The position numbers and the translations under genes are program-made. Below the pieces are notes generated by a model that did no database searches, was not told the DNA's origin, and saw nothing but the letters and a program-made list of their open reading frames with translations. Shown here one piece after another: positions 1-31,194 of a DNA stretch of 64,000 nt. The DNA is from Cristatella mucedo (taxonomy: Eukaryota > Bryozoa > Phylactolaemata > Cristatellidae). Where the stretch lies: assembly GCA_009760855.2 (NCBI GenBank), contig WPIO01000056.1, forward strand, positions 1,070,001 through 1,134,000, in the 5' to 3' direction. Each line of letters begins with the position of its first letter. The first letter of the stretch is position 1.

Positions 1-813
1 AGTGGTCGAGCGTTCTTTGCCCAGGCGAATACGGTACTCCCTGAGCCAAGGCAAGGAATACCAGCACACGACCTAAAATTAGACGTCGGTTGCAGGCATC
101 GACGAGATCGCCGGCACAAAACAAAGACATCGAGACACAGACACCATGGTCACATTCGACTACACCGGTCGGCTAATCAGCCACTCTGTGAGGTAGCATT
201 TGCTTAATCTGTGATATGTTGCTGTCATAAGTCTATGAGTAATTAGCTATAACATGGAGGCAATTCTTGCCATTTTGCTATAGGTGAGCTTTACATGAGA
301 GGTGAGCTTTAGAGGATGAGCTTTAGCTTTTAGAGGTAAGCTTTACACGGCTTGCTGCTTATGTCGCTCGAGACCATTCATTCACTCCTAGTACTGGCAC
401 ACTTGGTGCACATGATATGTATGCTATGAGCTAGCAAGAGGCAAATGTATGACATTCAAACTGGCCTCTCGTTGGCCGACTGGTTCACTCTTGTATGACA
501 TCAGGCTGCAGTAACTTGCCTATTGCTGTCAGAGCAACCAAAATTGCAATCGAGGTCGTAAATTCCTATCAACATACACCACACTTACCAGGACACTTAC
601 AAAAACATAAGAATTAAGACTGAAAGTGACTGATTGCTGATAAGCCCTTAGACCGTTACAGTTAAGGGTAACCGAGCACTGACTAGGAATATAAAAATAA
701 CTTAACACGTGGATATAATTGCAACACAATATATGTCACATGAAAAATCCCAAAACATGCAGTTGTGCTTCAAAGAGAGACATGTATTGTTCTTGGGAAT
801 GGAACCCACAGCT
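1..813. other. No gene recognised
   Basis: Low-complexity-free AT-rich sequence with repeated short blocks of the form gagctttaga near 280-350. I see no conserved protein, RNA gene or repeat family copy. Confidence 0.4.
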
Positions 814-967
<154 letters not shown>

Positions 968-1157
968 AGCTCACTGCCTGTGGGCTCACTTCACTGAGTC
1001 ATAGTTCTCACGAAAGTTCTCACGTTCGTCACAAAAAAAAACGTGCACCATCATGCTGCTTGGCAGAAGTTCGCCATCTTGCCATGTGCAGCAAGTGCAC
1101 CATCTTGCAGGGTGATGCAATTTCTTGCTTTAATTTCTAGATATATACAGACATATA

Positions 1158-1285
1158 ATTCATTTGTATAGCACTCTAAGATAAATTAGTCTCCATTCAG
1201 GTGCTTCACATATGCCCACGGGCTCGAGTCCACAATCTCGGCCAGACCTTGGTTGGTGGCAAGCACCTTAACCGCTGGGCCAAAC
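1158..1285 (-). mobile_element. tRNA-derived SINE with LINE-type 3' tail
   Basis: On the minus strand this reads as a tRNA-like head (ccagcggttaaggtgctt as the A-box side, a degenerate B box near 1220) followed by a tail. The tail matches the 3' end of the CR1/L2-type LINE found elsewhere in the window (tgcctgaatggaga-type block, then gtgctatacaaat). Sister copies are at 20598-20690, 23270-23400 and 36388-36505. Confidence 0.75.
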
Positions 1286-3098
1286 CAGCGCAACCCACAG
1301 CCATCGAAACCAGACGTCCGGGTCTTACAACGACCGAGCCTTTTCCATTAATGAGTAGTCTGACAGGTGTGGCCCGAGTGTTGCTGCACCTTTTCCCTCA
1401 ACAGAAAGGTGGTGACTCATCGGGCACCTCTATCGAACTACAATTTTACGAGTGAGCAAACTCAGGTTTCGGTTAGATTGCGGTGGGCAGGAAACTGAGC
1501 AAGACCATTAGCTTGGAACACCCCTCACCGCTGGTGCCACCGGTTTGCCTAGGGAAAAACAACAGATGACAAGATAGCACATAGTCCCTAACCCACAGCT
1601 GATGCCACTATTTACCGGGAATGTGACTGCTCACATGAGCTAGTACGGCTGCAGAGACGCTACTCACCATGTTGAATCCTTGCTGTAAGGTTGACTGCAT
1701 GCAAATAGCAGGATGTGATGTGCTGTCTCGGCATTGGCCAGCGCCATGTACTGTTCTGAAATGACAGTTCTTAGGCGGCATAAGGCTGGTCGCACGACAA
1801 GCGAAGCCGGCAGCTGAGGCAGATTACTAGAGTGGCAGGAGGAGCGGCTGCACGAGGATCACGTGGTGGCAATGAAGCACCGAGTTGAAAGCTCAAAGTG
1901 GACCCGGACCACCATGCAAAAGCAGTGTGCAACAGTTTCGTGCCACGTTTGGCATGCAATAGCTCCAGTGAGCATACTTCAATTCACCTAGACAAGCAAA
2001 CCTTTAGAGATGCCAACCTTTGCCCTTGCGTACTGTGCAAGACAAAACCCTACCGTGCCCCTACAGTGTATGACCGCTTACAAACTTCAGAGTCGAACAA
2101 GACTACGAAGCTGCAGTGGCTCGAACTCGAAGGATAGACAAGTTTGTAGCAACTATGAAGAAATGTAAAAAATCCAAGTGTCATATTCTGCCGACTTCAC
2201 AGCTTTTTCAGTATGGCGATGCATACCTCAGAAACAACGGCTGGAATTTTGAGCAAATACTCTTGGCTGCCTCCGAGCGCAAGCGATTAATCAGACAGCA
2301 GGCACCACTTCTCCACTCGATGACAGCGGATGAGCACCGTGGAGCACCAAAGCTGTGACAGCATCAGCACAAAATAACCCCATATAAATAACACCTACCA
2401 ATGTATTGCTCCTTTTCGACCTTGTACGAAGTACAGCTATAGTAATCGGTCTACAATAAAAAAAAATGCAAGGAAATCAACAATAGTGGCAATAACAGTG
2501 CAAAGTTCCAGATTTGACGTTACGAATATCTTTTTGCAAGCTATTCGAGTATGCCAATGCAGACATACGAGCAAGTCACTGCTCCACGGCACTGAGGATC
2601 CGTGACTACTCAATCACATAGAATGCTAGAAGCAAGGCCACAGCTGCTGTGGCTGCTACTCCGGTCTGATAATAAGAGGATTATCTAAGATGTGAAGCAT
2701 ACTAAAGTTGTGACAAATATGTGCAAATATTTATTAACATCCCAAAAACAGACACATGCTGTTGATATACATGGTCTTACATAGATATCGCCTTATCATG
2801 ACTTTTTATGAACTCAATTATGTGGCCAGGTATAGAGACCACATGCTTCTACATGCTGATACACTGGCCAAGCCAGCTGCCTGATCTGAAACCCCTAGGA
2901 CAACCATGGGGCGACGACATCCGTCGGTCGCTGAAGCAGTGTCCGGCCTACATTAATAGCCCACATTTTCAGTTGAATTCAGGCTCTGCGAAATGTGCTT
3001 CAGTAAATGAGGAAACACAGAAGCTTGTGGCCTTCATGATTGGCCACATGTGGGTCATAAATAGTCATGGTGAGGAGACGTCAATGTAAACACATACG
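1286..3098. other. No gene recognised
   Basis: Unique-looking sequence. Short ORFs at 1898-2137 and 2116-2358 show no recognisable domain and no matching splice partners. Confidence 0.4.
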
Positions 3099-3267
3099 GT
3101 GAGCCGTGATGGCACACTAGGTAAGGCAGTTGCTTTTCGCAACCTCAGTCCCGAGGTCGTGAGTTCGATTCCTGTGGTGGGCGATCCTTTAATGCTGCTG
3201 CAAGCGGTAGTGATAGCCATAAAGGCGTTTCTGTCGCTATATAAAAGAGGCTGTTAAATCAGCTAGT
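3099..3267 (+). mobile_element. tRNA-derived SINE, plus orientation
   Basis: A-box-like tggcacactaggtaagg and B box gttcgattcc are spaced as in tRNA. A family body follows (tgatagccataaaggcgttt, ctgtcgctata, ggctgttaaatcagctag). A TTTATT-rich tail ends the copy. It forms an inverted pair with 3421-3583. A closely matching copy is at 20397-20568. Confidence 0.88.
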
Positions 3268-3420
3268 ATTCTTTATTTATTATTATTTATACACACCAAG
3301 AGAACACTTGCTGTTTTAGGCCTGTCAATAAATATTTTCACATGCCACACATAACTTTAGTATGACTGGTATACTAAAAAAATCCTCTGATTACCCGAGC
3401 GGAGTATAAGCCAAAAAATA

Positions 3421-3583
3421 CTAGCTGATTTAACAGCCTCTTTTGTATAGCGACAGAAACGCCTTTATGGCTATCACCACCGCTTGCAGCAGCGATAAAA
3501 GATCGCCCACCGCAGGAATCAAAACCACGACCTCGGGACCGAGATCTTTAAAAGCAACCGCCTTACCTAGTGTGCCATCACAG
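3421..3583 (-). mobile_element. tRNA-derived SINE, minus orientation
   Basis: Reverse-complement copy of the SINE at 3099-3267, readable along its whole length from ctagctgatttaacagcctc to cctagtgtgccatca. Only 153 bases separate the two copies. Confidence 0.88.
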
Positions 3584-3592
3584 CTGGCCATG

Positions 3593-3872
3593 CTGCAAGA
3601 ATTTTTGCTCCCGAGAGTAATGCAAGTTACTGTTTACAATAAAAGGGAATAGGTGCCAATATACGTGAGTCGGTATATGCATATGTGCACGCCCTTGTTA
3701 CCTGACCGCCCATGGAAACCCAATCGTGTGCGCCGTGCTTGCGGCACTTGCTCAAAAACTCTTCCGTGCTACGCACACATGCCGACACATTCGTGTATGT
3801 GTGCACGTACATGCAAGCATGTTCGCATGCAATCGTCTGAATGTAACCAGCTGAGGCGTTTGCACGTGTGCG

Positions 3873-3904
<32 letters not shown>

Positions 3905-4997
3905 CACGCGAGCACGAATTCGAGTGACTATCTCTGTTTGGTTCCAAAAGACTTAGGTGTATGAGGTGCCTCGATCGTAAATACAAACCTAAAGCTGAAA
4001 GTGCAGGGCCAAAGCGTGAGACAGAACGCTCGAGTGATGCTCGCCTCGCATACTGTGGCACACGCACAAGCAGCAATCGTAAAGTGAAAGCATTCGGAGC
4101 TGAGAGGCGACCTGCTGAGCCTGAATTCACTCCCCGTGGTGCCGTGCACTAGCAGTAAACGCCTGTCGGGGTTCCAGCTCAGGGCTACATACAATAAATA
4201 CTTACTGATGGCGGCCTGAAGTCTGGCATCTTTATTTCAATGCGCTTCAAGTCGTCGCTGACTACAACAATCGATATCACACAAGTTCGGGACAGTCACA
4301 AACAGGAGATTGCACATCGGTGCCAAGCAGCCAGTGCCACGGGTCTCTGCCGACTCAGTGACCACCACTGTATGTGACACCTGGTATGATGCAATTTATT
4401 AAAAGGGTCAGCATGAGAGCGTGCCGTGGTTACCTAGATTGGTTTAAACTGGTCCGGCGGCTGGATATGCAGCCAAGGCGCCAGCGTATTGCCACTGCTC
4501 TAAGGCCAGTATGCTGCCACCACCATAAAGACAAGGACACGAGAGTGAAAAAGCTCAGGCCATCAGTGGCCAATAGAAGCACAGAAAGCAGACCTATCCC
4601 ACTTGTGGCCTGCAAGTCAAAGCTGCATGGATAGACCAGCTTGCTTCTAACGGTTGTAAGAAAAACTACCAGACTGAAAAATGCTTCAAGAGTTTAAAAA
4701 TCTGCATTGCATCGAAGCAGCAAAAGTGATTTCTGAATGCAGGATTGTGTAAATGTGAGCTGTTTTCTGTCTCCTCGTTTGGCTGATTCATGCCGAGTAA
4801 GAAGCCCTAGAATGAGCCGACTAGTGAGGTTGGATCACGCCAGGCCAATTTGCCCTAACACAATCCTCTAGGCATAAGCTAGCCAACCGTGGATACGACC
4901 AATCGGCAATGCTGCGCTCAAAATCGTTGCTTCAATACCACAGCAGCTATGCAGACTCAGAAAATGAAGTCTCCCCGAGTTGAGTCTCTTTCTTTCA
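3593..4997. other. 3' flank of PHM; (GT)n tract at about 3867-3905
   Basis: No further PHM or PAL exon was recognised on the minus strand here. A short imperfect GT/GC-T microsatellite lies at 3867-3905. ORFs across it are repeat translations. Confidence 0.4.
4395..4400 (-). promoter_or_regulatory. Candidate polyadenylation signal downstream of PHM
   Basis: AATAAA on the minus strand about 600 bases after the exon 10 stop. A second AATAAA lies on the minus strand near 4230-4236. Either could end a single-domain PHM transcript. This rests on a hexamer match only. Confidence 0.25.
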
Positions 4998-23743
<18,746 letters not shown>

Positions 23744-26030
23744 GGCAGTAGCCAATGGAAGCAGCCTGATGGTAAGGAGGTATCAGAGACTTCTCGATAT
23801 GACTTGCAGCCTACAAAGCGAGGCGTGCATGCGATTGGTAGCAAGCTGGCAGGCAATGGCAAAACACCGAGGACAAGCATCGCAATGGCTAAGTGGGGCT
23901 AGCCCCCCCCCCACCAGTCAGCACCCTTGCAGTCACCGAAGCAAGCAGGCAGATCAGCAACAAAAACCAAAAGCGAAGAGGTGCCGGAAGCTTGTGCACA
24001 AGTGGCACACGTGAGCCAAACGAGAGCTGTCTACACTAAAGGCTGGCCAAGGCAGCAGACAAAAATGCCTGCTGCTGCTGGCTGTGCAGCTGCTTGAGTG
24101 GGGGAGGGGGAGGTAGGGGAGCAGCCCTTCCCAAAAAGAAATTAGCCAGCTATCAGCATGTGCACTTGCCTGCTCAGCTGCAGGCAGGATAGACGGAAGG
24201 AAGGACAGATGTCTATCGCCTAACCCAAGCCGGCCAAATGGGCTAAAACCATGCAGTCTTTCACTTTGAATGCAAGCACACAAGAGCAAGCACACACCGG
24301 CATGCGCACAAAGAGGAAGGGAGAAATGCGTGTATATGATTCACCTGATGCAGTTCAAGGGCATTGTGACCTAATTGGGAAGCCTCTGATCTTGGGAGGA
24401 CTAAGGACATATTAGCTCACGGGCAACGGAGTTGTCTGTAAAACTCTCAAAACTTAAGCAGATTTAACCACGAAATCGAACAGTCGAGGAAGTGAATAGT
24501 GCAGAAGTAACTGTGAAGAGCAGCTGAAAAGGAATTCTAATGTGACAGCAGAAGAGAAGACCTTGTTGCAACAAAGCCACAAAGCAAAGGCATCTGTCAC
24601 CAAGAGTCTTTAGCTGAAAGAAAGAGACAGCTAATGCATCCTATTAGGAAATTCTGAATACACAAGGAGGCATCTACTGCTGGTACATGCTGCTATGGCA
24701 GCCTGCAGGAGCTGCTGCTACCTTCTTGCTTGCTGTAGCTGCATACTGCATGCTGCAGCTCCTTCTAACTGCTGCTGCCTCTGCCTGCCGATACTGGGCT
24801 GCCGATACTGCGCTGCTGATGCTACCTGTTGCCTGCTGCAGCTCCTGCTGCCTGCCGTGGCACTTCTTATGTGTATGAGTATGAGCCATGGTAGGACCTG
24901 TGGGTCACCATACAAATTTTATTTTGTAACCATTTAAATATGAGCGACCTCAGCTCCTTTAGCAATAGGGCCAGCTGACTAAAAATTTTCGATTTCAAAG
25001 ACCAACCTAGAGAACAAAACTTAGCAATGACTATAGACCACTAATAACGTTTGGAAACCTAGCCAAGGGTGAATTACATAACTTTATCTTACCTGGGGAG
25101 AGAACCCGAGAGCTAGTCAGACACAAGCACCAGATCATCTGAGCCCTCAACTCGGTACCCAAACCCATACCATACCCATGGCTACCGGGTGGGCATGGGT
25201 GGCGTCTATAATCTTATGGGTGGGCGTGAGTGGGCATTGGCCCTGCCCTATACAAATTCCACTTAAGGATGCCTTTAGGAGTTCAAAGACCCGAGTCTGC
25301 CCAGAGTCCTTTCGGAGTCAAAGGCGGGGTTTTCCGTGGAGATTTTGACCGAGTTTTGATCGGGTCAGCCAGATTCTGGCAGCAGATCAGATCTGGACGA
25401 CAAGCTTTCAAAGTCCAAATCTACATTGCAAAATGCCGCCGAATCACGATGAACGTCGACGCCGCCACGATCGAATGCCAGCTAAAGAAAAAGTCGCGGG
25501 CTGAGACAACGTCTCTGGCAAGAACAAGGCGATCTGGGTATAGGTATGGGTGGTCCGGCGACCGCAAGTCTGGGCCATGGGTGGGAGTAAGTATGCAGGA
25601 CCATTGAGCAAATGTCAAGCGCAAAGAAATAGGTTTGAGTTCTCTGGGGGCACTCTATCAAGTGCATTATTAGCATTAATTTTTAGCAATGGTTGCCTGT
25701 GGATACCTGCCCGGATGGCAACTGAGAGCTCTGCAGATCACGGTCTTGCTACAGCACCTCAAATAAAAAGTACACCATTTCTCATTCTAGCAGTCCATTT
25801 AGGCAATCACAGTTAGATTAGGACCTAAGGAGGAGTCCGGTTTACTAAAGTCTTAGAGCCATAAGCCAAACCATCACCAATGGGTGAGAGCCAAGTGCAC
25901 ATACTTGATGTACACACGAACTCACACATATCGACAGACGCTTTCAGTACATAGTGTGGGCACTTCGGGCCAGACAGTTACATGGCCTTTAGGAAGCAGA
26001 TCAAAGCAAGAAGGTTAGGCAGCTAGGTAC
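23744..26030. other. Upstream of PHM: no gene recognised; LINE tail at 25612-25680
   Basis: Holds the unseen PHM 5'UTR or promoter, a CTGC-rich stretch (24680-24860) and an isolated LINE 3' terminal block (gagttctctgggggcac, tatcaagtgcattatta) at 25612-25680 in plus orientation. No coding signal was recognised. Confidence 0.45.
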
Positions 26031-26039
26031 CTAAGCAAA

Positions 26040-26712
26040 ATTTTCAGCTTGGATCGACATGCTCGTCCGTGCATTTGTGACATCCCGACTAAACTTCTGT
26101 AGCTCACTACTAAAAGGCCTTCAGGCCAGTGCAATAGAACACTTACAGTGGGTACAAAACTTGACAGTTAGGCTTGTCTGTCGAGAACATCAAAACAGCA
26201 ACGTTACATCACTTCTCACCACTCTGCAGAGGCTACCCATAAAGCTGGGCATCAACTTCGAAGTTCTGCTACCCACTTTTAGTTAACTGGATTCTCTTGC
26301 TACACAATACTTATCCGAAATACTTCCTACTCAGGCTTTGGGTCGGACCATCCGCTCTAGTGACTCAAGTCGTTTAGCTTTGCCTCTAACCAACCTCAAA
26401 TCCTTTAGAGGATTATAGGGTCTTCAGTTCATATGCTCCTAAAGCCTCGAATTTGCTATCAACTGAGGTCGCATAAGCCCCTCGCCCGACTCTTTTAGAA
26501 AGAAACTAAAATCCTACCTGTTCCTCACAGCATTTACTCGGTCCATTTGAATTGTTCTCGATGTGCTTATGTGAGCTGACAACGGTTTATGTTATCATTA
26601 CCTTTCTGACATGCTTCCTTTGCAGATAATAGGAAAAGGTACCTAGATAGAGGTTTGGTTTTTCTCTCAGAGCATGTACACATTTTATTAGTGCTCTTGC
26701 GATTAAGCTATC
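26040..26712 (+). mobile_element. CR1/L2-type LINE, decayed C-terminal and 3' part
   Basis: Frame 26059-26286 encodes LVRAFVTSRLNFCSSLL and TTLQRLPIKLGINFEVL. Then come the family C-terminus, 3'UTR (gtgcttatgtgagctgac, gcttcctttgcag) and the terminal block up to ttattagtgctct. Confidence 0.85.
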
Positions 26713-26749
26713 GTCCGATGAGTGGTCGTACTCTATAGCACGGCACATA

Positions 26750-27510
26750 CAGCACTATGGCCCCACCGAGCACAAGACCCAGAAGGGACACAGCATAATA
26801 TCCTCCACTAAACTTAAGGCTCAGCTATTGTCACGAAGACCTGTCCAGTCGACTCACAACTGTATATGGTAACCAACAGCAGCGGGTGGCCCTAGCTAAA
26901 TTGCCATTCGAACAGCACTGGGTCTGCAACTTGGTAGCTCTGCTCACGGGACTGTAGGGGGAGGGGGGGTGATGAGACAGCAAGCAGGTATAGGAGGCAA
27001 GACTGGCAGCATCATCGAGAGAAGGCACCGACAATAGCAGGCAGCATGAGGCAGCAGTATCAGCAGGTGGCAGTGGTGGCAGCAACTACAGAAGGCACCA
27101 GCAAGCAGCAGCAAGGAAAGATCAGCTGCAAGCTGGGAACTGACAGCTGATCAAAAAGATAATCTCTCCCGGGCAGCAGCCACTAGCAGCTGGGCTACAA
27201 TCTTGCCACCCAGCTCAAGGCCACTGATGCTGGCTGCTGTATGCCATCACGGTGCTGAAGAGCAATCAGCCTGATCCAAACCATCGTTAATGCATTCAGC
27301 TGCTGGAACCTCTTACCTCGACTAGAACAACTAGCCACAAGTTGGCTACAGAGTCCCTGGCAGCTCTTAATCGGCATGACACTAACCGATCAACTCCAGA
27401 AGCAACAGCCTAGGCAAGTGGTGACACCCATGCTAACCTGGCAACGTTTTCGACAGTGAACCGATCTGAACTTCCCCGACTGCCCTGCGAACTCGCTCGG
27501 CTCTTTTGAT
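26750..27510. other. No gene recognised
   Basis: CAG/CTG-rich sequence (agcagcaagcag, gcagcagtatcagcagg). Short ORFs reflect this composition. Confidence 0.35.
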
Positions 27511-27513
27511 GCG

Positions 27514-27631
27514 GCTGCCTGACATTTATAGACTAGCGGCATCTTCCGGAAACCTGCAGCCAGCAGATCTGGGCTGCCTGACATCTATAGACTAGCAGCA
27601 TCTTCCGGACACCTGCAGCGAGCAGATCTGG
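27514..27631. repeat. Tandem duplication, 59-bp unit, two copies
   Basis: The unit starting gctgcctgacat and ending cagcagatctgg occurs at 27514-27572 and again at 27573-27631 with about five substitutions. Confidence 0.9.
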
Positions 27632-27714
27632 GAAGCAGACGGCATTGCAGCAGTTCTGAAGCCCTGGTCACTCCATAGCCAATGAGCTTCAGCCCAGAGG
27701 TGCCTCACCCCTTG

Positions 27715-27815
27715 GACTCCAGTTCTTTAGTGTGCGACCTTTCATTGCCTACTGCAGGTGATAGCAATTGGCAGAATCTTCTATCGCTATGTAAATGAGG
27801 CTGTTGAATCAGGTA
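27715..27815 (+). mobile_element. SINE tail fragment
   Basis: Body end of the tRNA-SINE family (gatagcaattggcag, tctatcgctatgtaaatgag, gctgttgaatcaggtaacc); the head is missing. Confidence 0.55.
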
Positions 27816-28139
27816 ACCTTTAACTTTAAAGCCCACCTGGGCTCAAAATCCCAGTTTTGCCTGCCCGTGACCAGCTGAGATGAGGACACGACTAGCTCCT
27901 CAAAAGTAAAAACTTGCAACAACAGCAAATGCTGATATTGCAAGGAAAGAAGTGAGCATAAATAAATACGCACTGCACAGTAATCAGTCGTTCAAAGCGG
28001 GCGCAGCACAAACGCTGCAGCAAGGCATCGAAGCCACCATACACTTTGCCAATCAGAACCTGTTAGTCTCAAATCCACCCGTGGTAGGAGAGCAGGCAAG
28101 CCAACCCCTAGCCATTCTCAAAGCACATGCAGCAGAGCT

Positions 28140-28740
28140 GGAATACATGATGCCTGCAGTTGGTGCAAAACTATGCAGCTAGGCTGGTCGGTCTTGAATG
28201 TCACAGCTGCCACATCGCACCTGCCACATCACACCACTCTCTCACTGACCAACGCTAGCTCCCCATTAAGCAGAATATCGACTTCAAGGTTCTGTCATTC
28301 ATTCAGGATACCTCCATTCGTTAACTCCAACTTATCTATACGAAATATCTATAGCTCAGGCTTACCATCGTATGACCTACTCGTATGACTATGGTCGGTT
28401 GGTTGTATGTCAAACGATCCTCAAAACCCTTGGAGGCCGTGCCTCTAGCTCATATGCTCCTAAAGTCTAAAAGTCACCATCAACTGACATCTAGTCATAT
28501 CCCGACTTGGCGGCATTCAAGGAGAAGCTAAAATACACCCGCTCCTAACAGCCTTAGTGCCATCCATGTGAATTGTCCTGTGCATGCTTGTGTGTGCTGA
28601 AATTGTGCATAATCTACCAAACCAATCGAAAGTTGTCATCTCCAGCATACCTGTATGTAACGTGTCTTCGATGGGATTGAGTTCTTTCAGAGCACTATTT
28701 AATGATTTCGAATTATAATTACTACCACACATTCCTAAAT
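28140..28740 (+). mobile_element. CR1/L2-type LINE, strongly decayed 3' part
   Basis: Recognisable in order: ttggtgcaaaactatgcagc, gcacctgccacatcac, aatatcgacttcaaggttctg, cttggaggccgtgcc, tcatatgctcctaaag, ttcaaggagaagctaaaa, gatgggattgagttctttc and an AT-rich end. Multiple frameshifts. Confidence 0.78.
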
Positions 28741-28744
28741 GCCC

Positions 28745-29335
28745 ACTAGGGAGGGTGAAGCAAGGCCTAACGAGGTCAGCCACTAAGTGCTTCACTGCAT
28801 TATCTGGAAATTTTCAAGTCGGAATGAACCCCTGGCATGAATCTAGCCTGCATCAAAGTGGCCGAACACAACTCTAATGCCACGCACGTGGTTGCGTAGC
28901 AATCAGGAATAGGTTCACAGTAGAGAACGGTGCTTGAAAAATTAAACCGTGAGAAGCACCTCCTCTTGTTTAGAAAGATACCTTGAGCAATGTTGCTTCG
29001 ATGGCACCCAATAACTTGCAACTAGAGCAGTCTACTGGTGGAGCAACATAGATGGCTAGACAGAAGGACATGACTCAGAGTCACTACAGCAATACATGCA
29101 AGTTCGAAATGGCATCTAGAGGAATGATAAAGGAAGACGAGAGCATGGACAACTGGAATGACCGATTAGACAGCAATGAACATGAATCCGGCCCCCCACT
29201 GTGGTAACTAACAAGGTAAGCAACAGCTTGCAATCCACGACCAGGGCCGCGGGTTTTAAATAAATAAATAAATAAATACAAATTCATTTCTAAAACGGCA
29301 TAAGAGAACTTAATCTATATGCAGATGTTTCAAAT
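28745..29335. other. No gene recognised; (TAAA)n at about 29260-29278
   Basis: A short TAAA tetranucleotide run is the only feature. Confidence 0.35.
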
Positions 29336-29337
29336 AT

Positions 29338-29700
29338 GTTTTAGTCCTGCAGTAGGCAATCCTGTATTGCCTTTGCCAAGTGGGGGTGAGATGATAGCTG
29401 CTGAGGTTCTTAAGCTGCTATATGCACGAGGCTGTTAAGTAATTAGACGTTTTTATAAAACCAAATGAGTTACACCTCTAGGAAATTAATATAAATGAGC
29501 TAGCACTGCATCATGGATGTGTGTGTCTGTGTGTGTGTGTGCGCATGCGTGTGGGTGTGTGTGTGTGTGGGTGTGTGCTCGGTGTCCCTGGGTCTTAGCC
29601 CGGGAGGTAAGGTGCTCTTCTCTTAAAACCCAGGTGGTGAGTTTTTAGTCCTGCAATGGGCGATCCTTTAATGCCCACTGCAATCGGTGGTCTTTCATTA
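29338..29700 (+). mobile_element. Two partial tRNA-SINE copies and an imperfect (GT)n tract
   Basis: 29338-29445 holds a SINE body (tagtcctgcagtaggcaatc, ctgctatatgcacgaggctg, ttaagtaattag). 29520-29580 is an imperfect GT tract. 29590-29700 is a SINE head (cttagcccgggaggtaaggtg, gggcgatcctttaatgc). Confidence 0.6.
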
Positions 29701-30279
29701 CATTCACATATAGTACATATCGCCACATTGTACTATATTTGAATCAGCCGACATTGACTTTACTTGAGTGCATCACAACGCTGGTCTCCTATTCTTTGCT
29801 CTCATGCACGGTTTCGCACTCACTCACGTATGTCACCCTAAAGGAACCTTGTACAAGTACATCGGTCGACTGCACAACTCGCCCCAACTCAACCCACACG
29901 TGCATCTTCTTGTGCGACCGTGCCAGCTTCGCAGGGGCAGCTGCCACCCACGGATTAGTGACTATCAGGCAGGAAGACCGATGGAGACGGCTGCTCTGTT
30001 GCTCACCCACACTGTCGGCTGCTGGGCGATAGACCTCTCTGTTCAGATAAATAAAAATCAATGATCCAGTCTCAGCACTTAAAAGCGATTGATTTTCAGT
30101 CGCGAGTGCAATGAGGACCTTTGTCGGGCGCCTGCCTGCCCCCTTTCCCCTCCGGACTGCTTACCTGTTGGAATCGTGAGGTCTCCACTCGACAGCTACA
30201 TCGGTCGGGCTCGCACTACCTTGAGCGTTTTTTTTAAATTTAACTTGCTCGCATAGGTCAGGGTAGCCCGTACAGAGTG

Positions 30280-31150
30280 AGTGGTTCGTCGGACGCGCCC
30301 CCTCCCTACACCCTCCTCCGTCACCGCCGACGACCTGCAACAGCCGACGGTGCGGCTGCTAGCTCAATGTTGATCCAATTGGCGCGAAAATACAACATGC
30401 TCGAGCGAGGTCGGCGGCTGCTGCGAGCGACGGGGAGCGCGCGCGTGCGCTGGGGTCGGAGACTAGGGGCGACAGAGAGCGATAGGGCGCTGACTCGCGC
30501 AAGCGAATACGGGCGGCGCAGGCGGCAACCGTACCGGGCGACGCACGCGCGCGGCTGCGGCCGGCGCGCGAAGCACGAGCCCACGGGGCTCGTGCGGCTC
30601 GGCAGAGCGAGCGCGCTCGAGCGCGCGCGCAGCAGCAGCAGTCGGGGGAGGGGCGGCGGAGCGACGACGACAGTCTAGAGACGGCAGCGCACGCGAGCAG
30701 CCGGCCGCCGCGCGTGGCGTGGAAATACCGGGCTGCGCGAGGATCAATGAAAACGCAAGCTATCTCCAGAGTGCGCGCAATCGTCGAGCGCCGCGCGCCA
30801 GTTCGCGCCTCGGCTGCTCGCGGGGCTCGGCGCGGGTCGTTATTATAAAGACGCGAACGCGACAGGCGGACGCGTCGAGCGGCGGCGGCGGCGGCGGACG
30901 CATCGTCTGGCGCAGCAGCTGCAGGAGGCGAATGCGACTCGCGCAGCGACGGCCAGAGAGAATCCGGTCGACCCAGAGGTCGGTTTCGTAAAGACGACGC
31001 CACTAAGCCACGACAAAATAATGAGCGTTACCTCGACAGTAGCTCGACAGCTGTTCCGGCGCAGCACAGCCCGAGACAACGATGCTATTGCTTAGGCGCC
31101 CCCCGGACAGCACTTCCTGTTGTTTAGAGCGATGACGTAACGACCGCGGC
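30280..31150. promoter_or_regulatory. CpG-rich block (candidate CpG-island promoter)
   Basis: Dense CpG (runs such as gcgcgcgtgcgctgg, cgagcgcgcgcgc, ggcggcggcggcgg) in a window that is otherwise AT-rich and CpG-poor. tattataaagacgcg at 30840-30854 is TATA-like. The long minus ORF (31003-30359) is Arg/Ala composition only. It lies 1.7 kb upstream of TIM44 exon 1, too far for an obvious core promoter. It may serve TIM44, an untranslated exon or an unseen gene. Confidence 0.55.
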
Positions 31151-31194
31151 GTGGGCGGGGCGAAGAGCTGCCGCTATGTACGAACGTTCTTTAA

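Noticed and set aside
655-675. TTAAGGGTAA as an end of the foldback family
   Set aside because: Ten matching bases only; the following sequence does not continue the element.
3099-3190. tRNA-like A and B boxes
   Set aside because: The sequence recurs with an unrelated body and tail at several places and cannot fold as a full tRNA, so it is a SINE, not a tRNA gene.
24680-24937. Leu/Cys/Ala-rich ORFs on both strands
   Set aside because: CTGC-repeat composition; no signal of selection or splice context.
30359-31003. 214-aa minus-strand ORF rich in Arg, Ala and Ser
   Set aside because: Long only because the CpG-rich block has few stop codons; no domain, and the other frames are equally open.
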